A DNA stretch of 64,000 nt from contig NC_089591.1 of assembly GCF_019320115.1 (NCBI RefSeq), positions 61,389,798 through 61,453,797 on the forward strand. The letters are read 5' to 3'. The position numbers and the translations under genes are program-made. This stretch comes from Miscanthus floridulus (Eukaryota > Streptophyta > Magnoliopsida > Poales > Poaceae). Position 1 is the stretch's first letter. Every line of letters begins with the position of its first letter. Positions 20,854-31,395 of the stretch are shown here, piece by piece. Below the pieces are notes generated by a model, which was given only the letters and a program-made list of their open reading frames with translations, was not told the DNA's origin and did no database searches.

Positions 20854-23800
20854 TGTAACACCCCGGTGTTATGCCTGCATTTAGGCACTACAAATCATGC
20901 ATATCATGCATCATCAAGCATTCTAATCACACATGCCTAATCATGTAAATAACAACTGAAACATTGTTTTGAAACATTTGAAACATGTGTGAAACCTGAA
21001 TGTTGCATACCTTTGTTAGAATTGTTTTGCCCTGAATTTTTGCTTGCTAGGTTAGTAAAACTTATTTGGCTATCATGGTAAATCATCTAGAAATATTTAG
21101 TTCAATTTTTGAGCAAGGTTTGTATTCAAATTAATTCAAAATTTGGCTTCAAAAGTAATTTCCCAAAAATTAGGGTTTGGAGTTAAACATTGACTTTGAT
21201 TTTATAATTCAAAATCTAGAAAAAAATTGGCTTTGGTCATAACAGCAAAGTTGTAGAGAATTAAATTCTAATCAACTTTCATTTTTGGTACATTTTCAAA
21301 AGATGTCAATTTATTGCTCAAAATAATATTTGAAGATGGCATTTAAAAATTCCTTGAAAATATATTTGGAAAAGGCTTTTACCTCCTTCGCGGGCCGCCG
21401 CCTCGCTTCTGGCCCACGACCGAAGTCTGCCCAGCCAGCCTCCCGCGCGCGCCTCGCCTCGCCTCGGCCCAGCCCAGCCCAGCGCCGCACTGGCCTGCCT
21501 CCGCGCGCCTGCCCGCTGACGCGCCGCGCCGCGCGCCTGACCGCGGCAGAGCGTGCCCGCCGCGTGGCGGCCATGCGCCGTCGACGCCGCCGCGCGTCGC
21601 AGCCAGCCTGCGCCCGCGCCCACGCGCCCGCCTACACCTGCTGGAGCCGGTGCGCTCGCTCACTCCCTCCCGCGCTGCCTTCCCTCTCCGCCAGAGCCGA
21701 GCGCCCCCAAGCTCTGCCTTTCGCCGTGCCACGCACCCGCCGGCACAATTCGTCGCGGCTCCTCCACCTCGGTCGGCAATCACGCGCCCGCAGCTCTGCC
21801 TTGCCCTCCTTCAAGTTGTGCTCACGTTTGCGCCACCTGCCGAGCTCAGGTAGAGCCGCCTCAGCCTCGCCACCGATGGCCATGGCGCCGCCGTGCTCGG
21901 CCACCATGGAAGTCACCTTTCCTCTCTTCTCCAGCCCCGCCTAGCTGCCCTACCGCATTCGCCATCTTCTCGCGTATCCCGTGCGCCCGCCAGCTCGCCT
22001 TGCCATGGCCAGAGATGGCCGCCGGCCTCGTGGCCGAGCCGCACCACCGCGCCAGCGCAAGCGCCGGCATGGCCCTGCCTCAGGCAGCTAGGCCGAGCTA
22101 GGCCATGGGTCGATGCCTTGCCGGGCCGTCTTCCCCTCCCTTGCGCTCGGGCCGCGCAGGCCAAAAGCGGCCGTGGGCCAGCTGATTTCAGCGGGCTGGC
22201 CCAGTAGCGTTTGAATAAATGGTTTTCAATTTATTCTTTATTATTTGAAATTTGAAATGGTTTGAAAAATGTTTGGGTACTCAAAGTTGTTCCAAATCTG
22301 TTGAAATAAATTTGTCTAGGTTCCTTATCATCAGATCTACTTGGGAAAAATTGTGCATGTCATTTTTGAGATACTTTGCTGTAGAATTTTATTTACTCAT
22401 GAATATTGCTGATAACTTGAAAAATATGTAGAAAAATCTATAGGCTTCAGAAAAATATGATTCTAAGTTTGTTAATCTTCTTATGTCATGTATTTCCTAG
22501 GAAAAATATGTTTCATGCATGTGCTGTGGGAAAATTTTGAGGTGTAGTTCAACTACCTTTAATAGCTGATTTTTGTTATTTTTGCTAGAGAGCAAACTTT
22601 ATATAAAACATGCATGTGATAATTTTTGTACAGTCATTGTATACTATGAAGAACATAGGAAAAATACTAACTCTGTTGTTTGACACTTTTCACAGTACAA
22701 AGTATTTTCATGTACAAAATCATGCCATAGCTTGTGATTTTTGTGTAGGCTAATCCACTCATTCAAACACCATGAAAATCTGATGGTAGACTTCTTAGGG
22801 TAATACTATGCTGTAGTAATTTTCTAAGATTTTTCTAAGCAAGAAAAATAGAGATTGCTATTCAAACCTATTATTAATTAGGGTTTAATTAAGCATTCTT
22901 TATGTGTTTAAGAAATTAGCAAAGCTTTGGTGTATCTTTGAAGCGTTTCATAAGATATGTTGACTTAACATATTAGTAGTAGAAGAGAATGCAGTAGATA
23001 ACATGTGCTTGTAGTATATTTTCTTGGATGATGTTGACTACCTTGCATTCAAACATATCCATTGTATTCATCTCATCCGATGCACCGATTGCATAAGCAC
23101 TTACGCACATTGCATCATACAGGATCACAAACCAAGAACCCAGTCATCATACCCGAGGAGCCCGAGGAGCAGCTCGAGGTGCAGCAGCAGGAAGTGCCAG
23201 AAGCCGACGAGGAGGACGTTGAGGAACTTCCGGAGTGCCCTGATCACCGTCCGAGCTCCTTCGAGAGAGGCAAGCTCCGGAGCATTTTTCTCCCGGTTTG
23301 CAAATTATTTAATTAAATGCTTTACTTTAATTGATGCATTATGTTTAGGAGTTGTTTGCAACCGTTGCTGCATTATACCTTGTTTACCTTTGTTATACTA
23401 TATCCTTGTTACCTTGGTATCCGCAGTCGAGTCAATGCTTAGCTGGCTTAGACCGGTAGAAGTCGGGTGATTCCCTGTCACCTGCGAGCTATAGGTGGTT
23501 ACCTGGTTCTGCTGGGATGACTATGAAGTCATGGTATAACTAAGTGTTAAATAAAGTTGAGATTGGACGGAGACTTGCAGAGTTTTGGACTGTAGTGCTT
23601 TCCATCTGTGTCGATTAAGGACCGACCGTTGTTGGGCCTCGAGTCATGTTGAACGCATGCCTTACATTTAGCTGACCGGATAAAGTACCTTCCGACCGTG
23701 AAGCTAGGAGATTTTTTGGGCCGAGTAGATTGCCCGCAACGCACTGTGATGGAGCAGGTGTGGTAGGACATGGGGGCGGGATGATAAGACCAAAGTGCAG

Positions 23801-24744
23801 TCGGTCGGCCCCCGGGTACATGTGGTTCCTAGCAAACTCGAGATTTCTGGAAAGTTGACTCGGTGATCAATATCTCACTTTAGCGGGTGAGTGAGGTTTG
23901 TGTAAGGAATAAATCACCAGCTGGTTAGGAATCGATTCGAATCGCCATCGCTCCTGGATAGTGAGCACTTGACTTGAGTTACTTCATCGTAGTAAATGTT
24001 TATGGAACACTTGGACAGTTATAATGAATATGACAGTATGGAAGTTGTTTAATGATCATGGGTTATTATTATCTGCTTAATCACATGGTTACTCTAGTAT
24101 AGGTGCAAACCTAGTCGACAGGTTAATACTAATTAACTTGGCAATCATGCTTTTAAAAAGGTTCTTGAAATGCTAAAAATGCTTCTTTTGTAAATGAGTC
24201 AGCTACCCTACTATAAAGCCCTTCATAATCCTTGGTGTCATTTATTTTTGGTTATGTCGGGTAAGTCTAGCTGAGTACCTTCTCGTACTTAGGGTTTTAT
24301 TCCCACTTGTTGCAGATGGGCAGATATATTACGGCTACTGTATCAACTGCCTTTATCCTGCGATGGGTGATGCTTAGGACCATGGGCATGGTCATTCCTT
24401 ACGTCTCGTCTGATGCTTTTGTTGGAGATGATCATTCGCTGGCACTATATTTAAACTCCGCGTGAGTGTGTGTGTGGTTTGAACAAATGACTTCTGCTAC
24501 TTTTATTCGAACTGGTTTTGTAATAACTATATTGAAACTCTGATGTATCTGAGACTGTGAACTTTTATGTAATATGTGATGGTGACCGCTAAACTTATTA
24601 CGATCTTGGCTGGAATGGAAGTTGGTTTGAAATCCGTCATGATTTCACGGACTATCGGGTTATACAGGCTTAAGTTTGCTAAATCGTCTGCTTTGCCGGA
24701 TGATTTTCTTACTTAATTTCGTATAATTGGTCAGTTCTGTTACA
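20854..24744 (+). repeat. 5' LTR, 3.9 kb
   Basis: It starts TGTAACACCCC and ends CTGTTACA, 3891 bp. A strongly GC-rich block (about 21370-22200) is surrounded by AT-rich sequence. In its first 470 bp I count about 11 differences from the 3' LTR, 9 of them transitions. Open frames in the GC block on both strands are composition artefacts. Confidence 0.95.
23140..23316 (+). other. acidic, coding-like segment inside the LTR
   Basis: A short open stretch reads P-E-E-P-E-E-Q-L-E-V-Q-Q-Q-E-V-P, then L-P-E-C-P-D-H and S-S-F-E-R-G-K. The same frame is open in the other LTR (33699-33850) with only a few substitutions. A catacag|g-like acceptor precedes it at about 23121. Whether it is translated is unknown. 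Confidence 0.4.
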
Positions 24745-24746
24745 GC

Positions 24747-24758
24747 TGACATCAGAGC
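24747..24758 (+). promoter_or_regulatory. primer binding site
   Basis: TGACATCAGAGC lies 2 bp after the LTR. It differs at two positions from TGGTATCAGAGC, the site complementary to initiator-Met tRNA used by many plant LTR elements. Confidence 0.75.
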
Positions 24759-25533
24759 ATGGTTTAGCGTGTTACTGTTCACAAGTGTATTTAAAACAAA
24801 AAGGCATTTGGAAAATGTGATTTTCAAAATATAAAGTGTGCTAGTGATCATATCCTTTGTGTCCAGTTAAGGACTTTAGGTGGCTTAATTAAGTACTGAC
24901 TGGGGTTCTTGCATCATATTTCTCTTTCATCGCTCATACGGCGTGCTATTGTATGAGTGCCACTTGTTGAGTGGTAATGTATGGATCATTTGCCTCTACG
25001 CCTCGGTAAGTGTGAGTTGTGAGAGTATGATCGGATACACCGCCGATCTAGGGTGAATGCTTATATGATGCTGGAGTAATTACATGTTCTACGCATGTTT
25101 TACAAAGGTATCTCATGTATGGGTCTTCCGGTTGTTGAGGCGATGCCGTCAATAGGACGATGGTTCGGGTAGTTACTACCGTTGTACACGTATCTGGGGA
25201 TTCGTGTAGAACGTGTAGATAAAACTTTACTGCTTTTATGCATTCATTGGGAATTGGGCTGAAATGGATCTTCTGCAGGTACATAACAACGCTATCGTGT
25301 AGAACGTATTAGCTACGTATTTGAGAGATCGTTTGTATGCCACCGAATTCGTCGTTAGAAATTATTTATTTCCTAAGTTTGTGAGAACGTACGACACGTA
25401 CATACATCATCTTACTTGTGCATTTCATTCATATCATACATTCCTCCCCTTATAAATTGATTATCTCATTTTGATAAAAGTTGTATCACCTAAAATATGT
25501 TTCACCGGGGTAATGAAAGAACTTTTGCTACAG

Positions 25534-26523
25534 ATGGCCTGCACGAAGCAGACCGCCCGTAAGTCCACCGGAGGAAGAGCACCTCGACGTCCGTTGGCCC
25601 TGAGGGAGCACCGCACCATGGACACCTTCTTGAGCGAGTTTGGCATGCTGACTTTGCTTTGGAGAGTGCTCCATGATGTGGGGTACCCAGAGGGTCAAGA
25701 GCCGGTGTACTCTTGGAATGAGAGCCAGTTAGCAGAGGATGGACTCATAGTGGTGGAGATCACGGTTCCTGCTCTCGGTGATGCTACAGATTGGGATGGT
25801 TGGCATTTGGAGTTTGAGGGTCACACTCCAGCTGAGGGTGTAGAGGGAGCAGCCTTCCATGTCATCAGGGACATTATGAGTAGATTTCCTAGTGAGCTTG
25901 CAGCAGCTCTAGCTGGCACTTTTCCTAGGGATGATCCTCGTGATGCCATTTGGGTTCAGCCTCAGGGAAGTGCATTGGTCAGAGGTCCAGCTGAAGGATA
26001 GGCTAGCGACAACCAGGCAATGAGTGCTATGTTCGCCACCATCAGAGCGTATGAGGATCTCGAGAGTACCTACTGGACTTTGACTGGCTTGCGTAGTAAG
26101 GATAAGCTAAAAGGGAAAAAGCAGAAGAAGAGATAGTCCCGTGCTATAGCTAGCTTGCAGGAGCGGTTGGCTGATATGAACTTACAGCGAGATCAGGCGG
26201 TTGAGAGAGGTGATAGAGCTATGTAGCGAGTGCATACGTTGACTCAAGCCAACAACAATGTAGACCGCATGATTGGACAGTTGGTTCAGGAAAGGAATGA
26301 AGCCTGGAACGCAAGAAACCTTTTGCTGCAGAGGGTCGATGAGCCAGAGGAATACAACAACAACCTGCACGAGGAGTTTCACGCGCTCTATAATGGGGTT
26401 GGCCCAGATGCTCCACCGAACGCCGCTGACATGGACATCGACAACGACAATGAGGATGAGCCTGTAGTTTCACCTGGGGGCGATGGTGATGTCTCCGATC
26501 CCAACGATGGCCCCAAGGAGTAG
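25534..26523 (+). pseudogene. retrotransposon extra ORF with histone H3-tail mimic
   Basis: This is a 330-codon frame between the 5' LTR and gag. The first residues are M-A-C-T-K-Q-T-A-R-K-S-T-G-G-R-A-P-R-R. Against histone H3 this keeps T3, K4, Q5, T6, A7, R8, K9, S10, T11, G12, G13, A15, P16 and R17, and changes R2 to C, K14 to R and K18 to R. No histone fold follows. Instead there is a globular-looking part (about 27-150, strands around V-V-E-I-T-V-P and W-H-L-E-F-E-G-H-T, then an Ala-rich helix), a Lys-rich patch, a coiled-coil-like part (about 205-265) and an acidic tail (M-D-I-D-N-D-N-E-D-E). Stops interrupt it at 25999-26001, 26134-26136 and 26224-26226, all TAG; the frame is otherwise unbroken to the TAG at 26521-26523. 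Function is unknown; chromatin mimicry is inference. Confidence 0.87.
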
Positions 26524-26886
26524 GCTAGTTGCCTTGCGCTAGTATCTAGGTCCTGTCGTGATGACCTTTCTTTTGTTGGCATGTAACCTATTGTATGTTG
26601 CTTCGAACGTATGAGACTTGGCATGTGGTTGGAACTGATTTTCAAGTGCGATATCTAAACGTATAAAAAGTCCAGTGTATGTATGCTGACAATTTGATTG
26701 TATGGACGCGATGTTTGCCGTTGAAGTAATTTGATTAAGTGCTGTTGTTTTACTTGGATGCGATTGTTGTGCCTCTGTTTTATTGTATGAATTTATTCTC
26801 TCTAGTAAATTTAGTATGGCATAATTTTTCCTTCACTCGCAATTATTACAGCTTCACTCAATCTTACTTGTTGCTGAAATATGCAG

Positions 26887-28194
26887 ATGACAAACACTCG
26901 CCGAACCACGTATGAGGCCGCTGAGCCCGGTGCTAATGGTGCGGGGACTGGTGGTGGTGGTGGTGGAAACCACGGCAACAACAATGAGCCTCCCCATGAA
27001 TCGCATTTGCCACCTCCTCCCCTGTTTACCCTCGAGATGTTCCTCGCACAGCTGCTCGGGAGTCAGCGCAATGCGGAACAATCCCAGAAGAACATGGAGG
27101 ATTTTCTACGCACCATCGCCAACAACGTTCAACGTGGTAACAATCAAGGTGGTGGCATGGGAGTGAACCAATATAGCAGCTTCAAAGATTTCATGGACAC
27201 CAGGCCGCCAGTATTTAAGGAAGCAACAGAGCCACTCGATGGTGAGGAATGGATCAACACGATGGAAGATAAATTCCGTGTGTTGAGGATGACTGAGGTG
27301 CTGAAAATGGAGTATGCTGCACTTCAATTGCAGGGACCGGTGGGAATGTGGTGGAAGCACCATCGCACCACCTTCCCTCCAAATGCTCAGATTTCTTGGA
27401 GAGAGTTTGCTGAGGCCTTCCATGGAGTCTATATTCCACTCGGACTGACCGAGATGAAGTTGGGAGAGTTTCTGGCGTTGAATCAGGGCACCAAAACCGT
27501 GACGCAATACCTGCATGCCTCCAACAACTTGTGTCGCTATGCTCCCGACATGGTTGACACAGATGCTAAAAGAATAGCCAGTTTCAAGAGGGGACTCAAT
27601 CCAAAAATGATGAAGCATGTTGGTACCAACAACCGCATCAGATTCAATGACTTCATCAGCGACTGTCTGAAGCAAGAGAAGAATAACAACGCCAGCACTG
27701 TAGCCAAGACACGCAAGAGAGCCTTTGAAGGTGGTCTGTCCCAAGCTAGAGCACCTATGGGAGGTCGTCCTCCATATCGCCCATCGGCACCTGGCAGTAG
27801 ATTCCAGCCACCTCAGCAAAGAAGTCAAAATTCCCGTGGACCTTAGAAGCCGTACAAGATGGCAGTACAGCCCAACAAAGCAGCCGCAACTGTGGTACAA
27901 GGCAGTTCCAAGGGAGCTGTGGGATCTACCGGGACAGTGAGAGGACCCTGCTATAACTGTGATCAACCCGACCATTTCTCAAGGTTTTGTCCGTATCCAC
28001 CCAAAAAGAAGTAGCAGACTTATAATGCTAGAGTGCATAGTACGACAGTGGATGAAATTCCAAAGGGAGAGCCCGTCACTGCTGGTAAGTTTCTTGTCAA
28101 CGAAAACCCTGCAGTTATTCTATTTGATTCTGGATCATCGTATTCTTTTATGAGTCAAGCATTTGCATAGAAACATGAACAACTATGCACAGAA
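26887..28194 (+). pseudogene. gag and protease of the chromovirus
   Basis: Gag starts at the Met at 26887 (M-T-N-T-R-R-T), directly after aaatatgcag. A Gly-rich linker leads into the capsid domain (E-E-W-I-N-T-M-E-D-K-F, L-Q-G-P-V-G-M-W-W-K, F-N-D-F-I-S-D-C-L). A C-x2-C-x4-H-x4-C zinc knuckle (C-Y-N-C-D-Q-P-D-H-F-S-R-F-C) begins at 27949. The protease active site F-D-S-G-S-S is at about 28123-28140. In-frame TAGs at 27844-27846, 28012-28014 and 28168-28170 interrupt an otherwise open frame; the last follows S-Q-A-F-A, where Gln is usual. Confidence 0.9.
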
Positions 28195-29740
28195 TTGGGT
28201 TATGGTTACCATATAAGTTCAGCAGGGGCTGATGTTTTGACCAACTGGATGGTTCGAGGGGCAACCCTTGAATTAGGTAGCAGGAAGTTCCAAGTGAACT
28301 TGATAGTTATGCCTGGGTTAGTCTTGGATGTCATTATAGGGATGAATTGGATGAAGGATTGGAGAGCAGTCATAGATACTGGAAGTCGAGTACTTACCCT
28401 TAAGGATCCCCTAGGTGAGGGTACTTTCCAAGTACCATTGCCACGGAGAACAGACCTGATAAGTGTTACATGTGCTACGGCAGTCATTCCTATTCATCAG
28501 ATTCTGGTAGTGTGTGAATTCCTGGATGTATTCCCGGATGAGCTACCTGGTCTTCCGCCAGATAGGGAGATTGAGTTTGGAATTGAGCTAGTCCTCGGAA
28601 TAGCTCCGATTTCAAGGAGACCCTATCGGATGCCTCTAGATGAGTTAGCTGAGCTGAAGAAGCAATTAGAAGAATTATCAAAAAAGGGGTTTATACGACC
28701 AAGCAAGTCTGAATGGGGATGTCCTACCTTATTTGTGAAGAAGAAGAAAGAGGGCACGTTGAGAATGTGCATAGATTACAGGCCACTCAATGCTGTGACC
28801 ATCAAGAATAAGTATCCCTTGCCACATATTGATGTTCTGTTTGACCAATTATCCAAGGCCAAGGTGTTCTCAAAAATAGATTTGAGATTCGGTTATCATC
28901 AGATCAAGATTAGGCCTTAGGATATACCGAAAACTACATTTTCCACTAGATACGGGTTGTATGAGTATCTTGTCATGTCCTTTGGCTTGACAAATGCTCC
29001 TGCATACTTTATGTTTTTTATGAATACAGTTTTCATGCTAGAATTGGATAAGTTTGTGGTAGTGTTCATTGATGATATTCTGGTGTACTCCAAGAACGAG
29101 AAAGATCACAAAGAGCATCTAAGAACTGTTTTGACCAGACTAAGGGATCATCAACTGTATGCTAAGTTTAGCAAATGCGAATTCTAGTTGAAGGAAGTTT
29201 CTTTCCTTGGTCACATTCTGTCAGAGAATGGAGTTTCAGTCGATCCAAGTAAGGTGCAAGAAGTTATGAATTGGAAAGCACCGACCACAGTTCCTGAGAT
29301 TAGAAGTTTCTTAGGACTAGCCGGTTATTACCATCGCTTTATACCAGACTTTTTGAAGATTGCAAAACCGATGACAAGTCTCCTACAGAAGGACCACAAG
29401 TTTGTGTGGATAGAGGAGTGTGAAGCAGCTTTCCACACTTTGTGGAAACTGTTGACCACTGCTCCTGTTCTAACACAACCAGATATCAAGAAACCATTTG
29501 ATATGTTTTGCGACGCATCGAAGACTAGATTGGGCTGTGTTCTTATGCAAGAAAGGAGAGTCATTGCTTATGCATCACGACAATTGAGAAAGCACGAGGT
29601 CAACTATCCAACACATGATCTTGAACTTGCTGTAGTTGTGCACGCCCTAAAAATTTAGAGACATTACCTACTTGGTAATGTGTGCAATATTTTTACGGAT
29701 CACAAGAGTCTTAAGTATATCTTTACCCAACCAGAGCTAA
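28195..29740 (+). pseudogene. reverse transcriptase and RNase H of the chromovirus
   Basis: The frame continues in phase with gag. The RT blocks are [17 protein letters not shown], the K-I-D-L-R block (the family has a second Ser/Arg-rich turn here), [10 protein letters not shown] and the catalytic F-I-D-D at 29065-29076. The RNase H has F-C-D-A-S and T-H-D-L-E-L-A. TAG stops occur at 28918-28920 (family Gln), 29185-29187 and 29656-29658 (both family Trp). A small insertion near 29735 shifts the frame at the end of RNase H, before R-W-L-E-L-I-K-D-Y. Confidence 0.9.
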
Positions 29741-29743
29741 CAC

Positions 29744-31373
29744 ATGAGACAGCGTAGATGGTTGGAATTGATCAAGGATTACAACTTGAATGTGCAATAT
29801 CATCCTAGAAAAGCCAATGTAGTGGCAGATGCTTTGAGCAGAAAGTCACATTACTTGAATGTGCAGCCATTACTTGAAGATGGGTTCGATCTAATGCATC
29901 CTGCTGTGTTGCATAGTATTCAGATTAGTTGCTTTTTAGAGAGTAAGATAATAGAAGGCCAGAAAACCGATAAGGGGATATTCCACATCAAAGAGAAAAT
30001 AAAAAAAAGCCATCTCAACACTTCAAAGTGGATGAACAGGGCGTGTTGTGGTTTGACGACCGTCTTGTGGTTCCCAAGGATCGAGAGCTTAGGAATAAAC
30101 TCATGGATGAAGCTCACCTTTCTAAGCTATCTATCCATTCTAGAAGTAGTAAGATGTATCAAGAACTAAGATATCGCTATTGGTGGACCAAAATAAAGAA
30201 AGAAATTACAACATATGTTGTCAGATGTGACACATGTTGTCGAGTGAAAGCAATTCACATGAAGCCTGCCGGTATGTTGCAACCCTTATCAGTCCCTAGT
30301 TGGAAGTGGGATGATATCAGTATGGATTTTATCACGGGTTTGCCCACTACTCAAAAGGGACATGATTCGATTTGGGTAATTGTGGACCGTCTTACCAAGA
30401 CCGCTCATTTCTTGCCTGTCAAAATAGATTATCGACCACCTCAATATGCCGAGAAATTGTGAGGTTGCATGGTATACCAAAGACCATAGTATCTGATAGA
30501 GGCTCACAGTTTACGACTCACTTTTGGAAACATTTACATAAAGGTTTAGGAACTAGTTTGATTCGTAGTACCGCTTATCATCCTCAGACAGATGGTCAGA
30601 CTGAACGAGTGAATGCTATTTTAGAAGATATGTTAAGAGCCTATGTATTGTCTTCTAAGGGATCATGGGAGTCATGGTTACCGTTAGCTAAGTTTTCTTA
30701 TAATAATAGTTATCAAGAAAGTATTAAGATGGCTCCATTCGAAGCTTTATATGGCAGAAAATGTAGAACACCATTGAATTGGGTCGAGCCTGGAGATAGA
30801 AGGTATTATGGCATTGACTTTATAGAAGAAGCTGAGAAGAAAGTTCATATTATTCAGCATAATATGAAAGCGGCCCAATCACGCCAGAAAAACTATGTAG
30901 ACAGAAGAAGGAGACCCCTTATGTTTGAAGTTGGTGACTATGTTTATCTGAAAGTCACGCCAATGAAGAAAAAAAGGTTTGGAGTCCGAAGAAAGCTTGC
31001 CGTGAGATTCGTAGGACCATACAAGATCTTGGAACAAAAAGGCCCGGTAGCCTACAAGTTAGAGTTACCTGAGACAATGAGCACCGTTTTCCTAGTTTTT
31101 CATGTATCATATCTTAAGAAATGTTTGCGTGTTCCAGTAGAAAGAATAGAACCTCGAGGTATCCAACTCAAATTAGATTTGGTGTATCGTGAACAACTAG
31201 TTCGGGTGTTAGACACTAAGGAACGTGCTACTCGGAATAGTGTGGTGAAAACATACAAGATACAGTGGGATCATCATGATGAGGGAGATGCAACTTGGGA
31301 AACAGGAAAGTATCTACAAAAAGCTTATGAAGAATTTTATAACAAATGGTTCGTAACCCAAATCTCGGGATGA
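29744..31373 (+). pseudogene. integrase with C-terminal chromodomain
   Basis: Three frames carry the pieces: 29744-30000, about 30000-30462, and from about 30455 to 31373. The zinc-binding H-H-C-C region (H-L-S-K-L-S-I-H to C-D-T-C-C) precedes the DD35E core: Asp at 30325, Asp at 30495 and Glu at 30603, so 35 residues separate the last two. The junction at about 30460 lacks some residues and changes frame. The end (about 31198-31355) is a chromodomain-like stretch, V-L-D-T-K-E-R-A-T-R-N through Y-K-I-Q-W to A-T-W-E-T. In chromoviruses this domain is thought to steer integration to marked chromatin. Confidence 0.88.
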
Positions 31374-31382
31374 GATTTTTAT

Positions 31383-31395
31383 AAGGGGGGAGGGA
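31383..31395 (+). promoter_or_regulatory. polypurine tract
   Basis: AAGGGGGGAGGGA stands immediately before the 3' LTR and would prime plus-strand DNA synthesis. Confidence 0.9.

Noticed and set aside
21330..22207. Long open frames on both strands in the GC-rich LTR block (also 31872-32756)
   Set aside because: They overlap in several frames, have no recognisable domains and follow from high GC with few stop codons.
25534..25600. A histone H3 gene
   Set aside because: Only the tail (about 18 residues) matches; the H3 histone fold is absent and the ORF lies between the LTR and gag of a retrotransposon.
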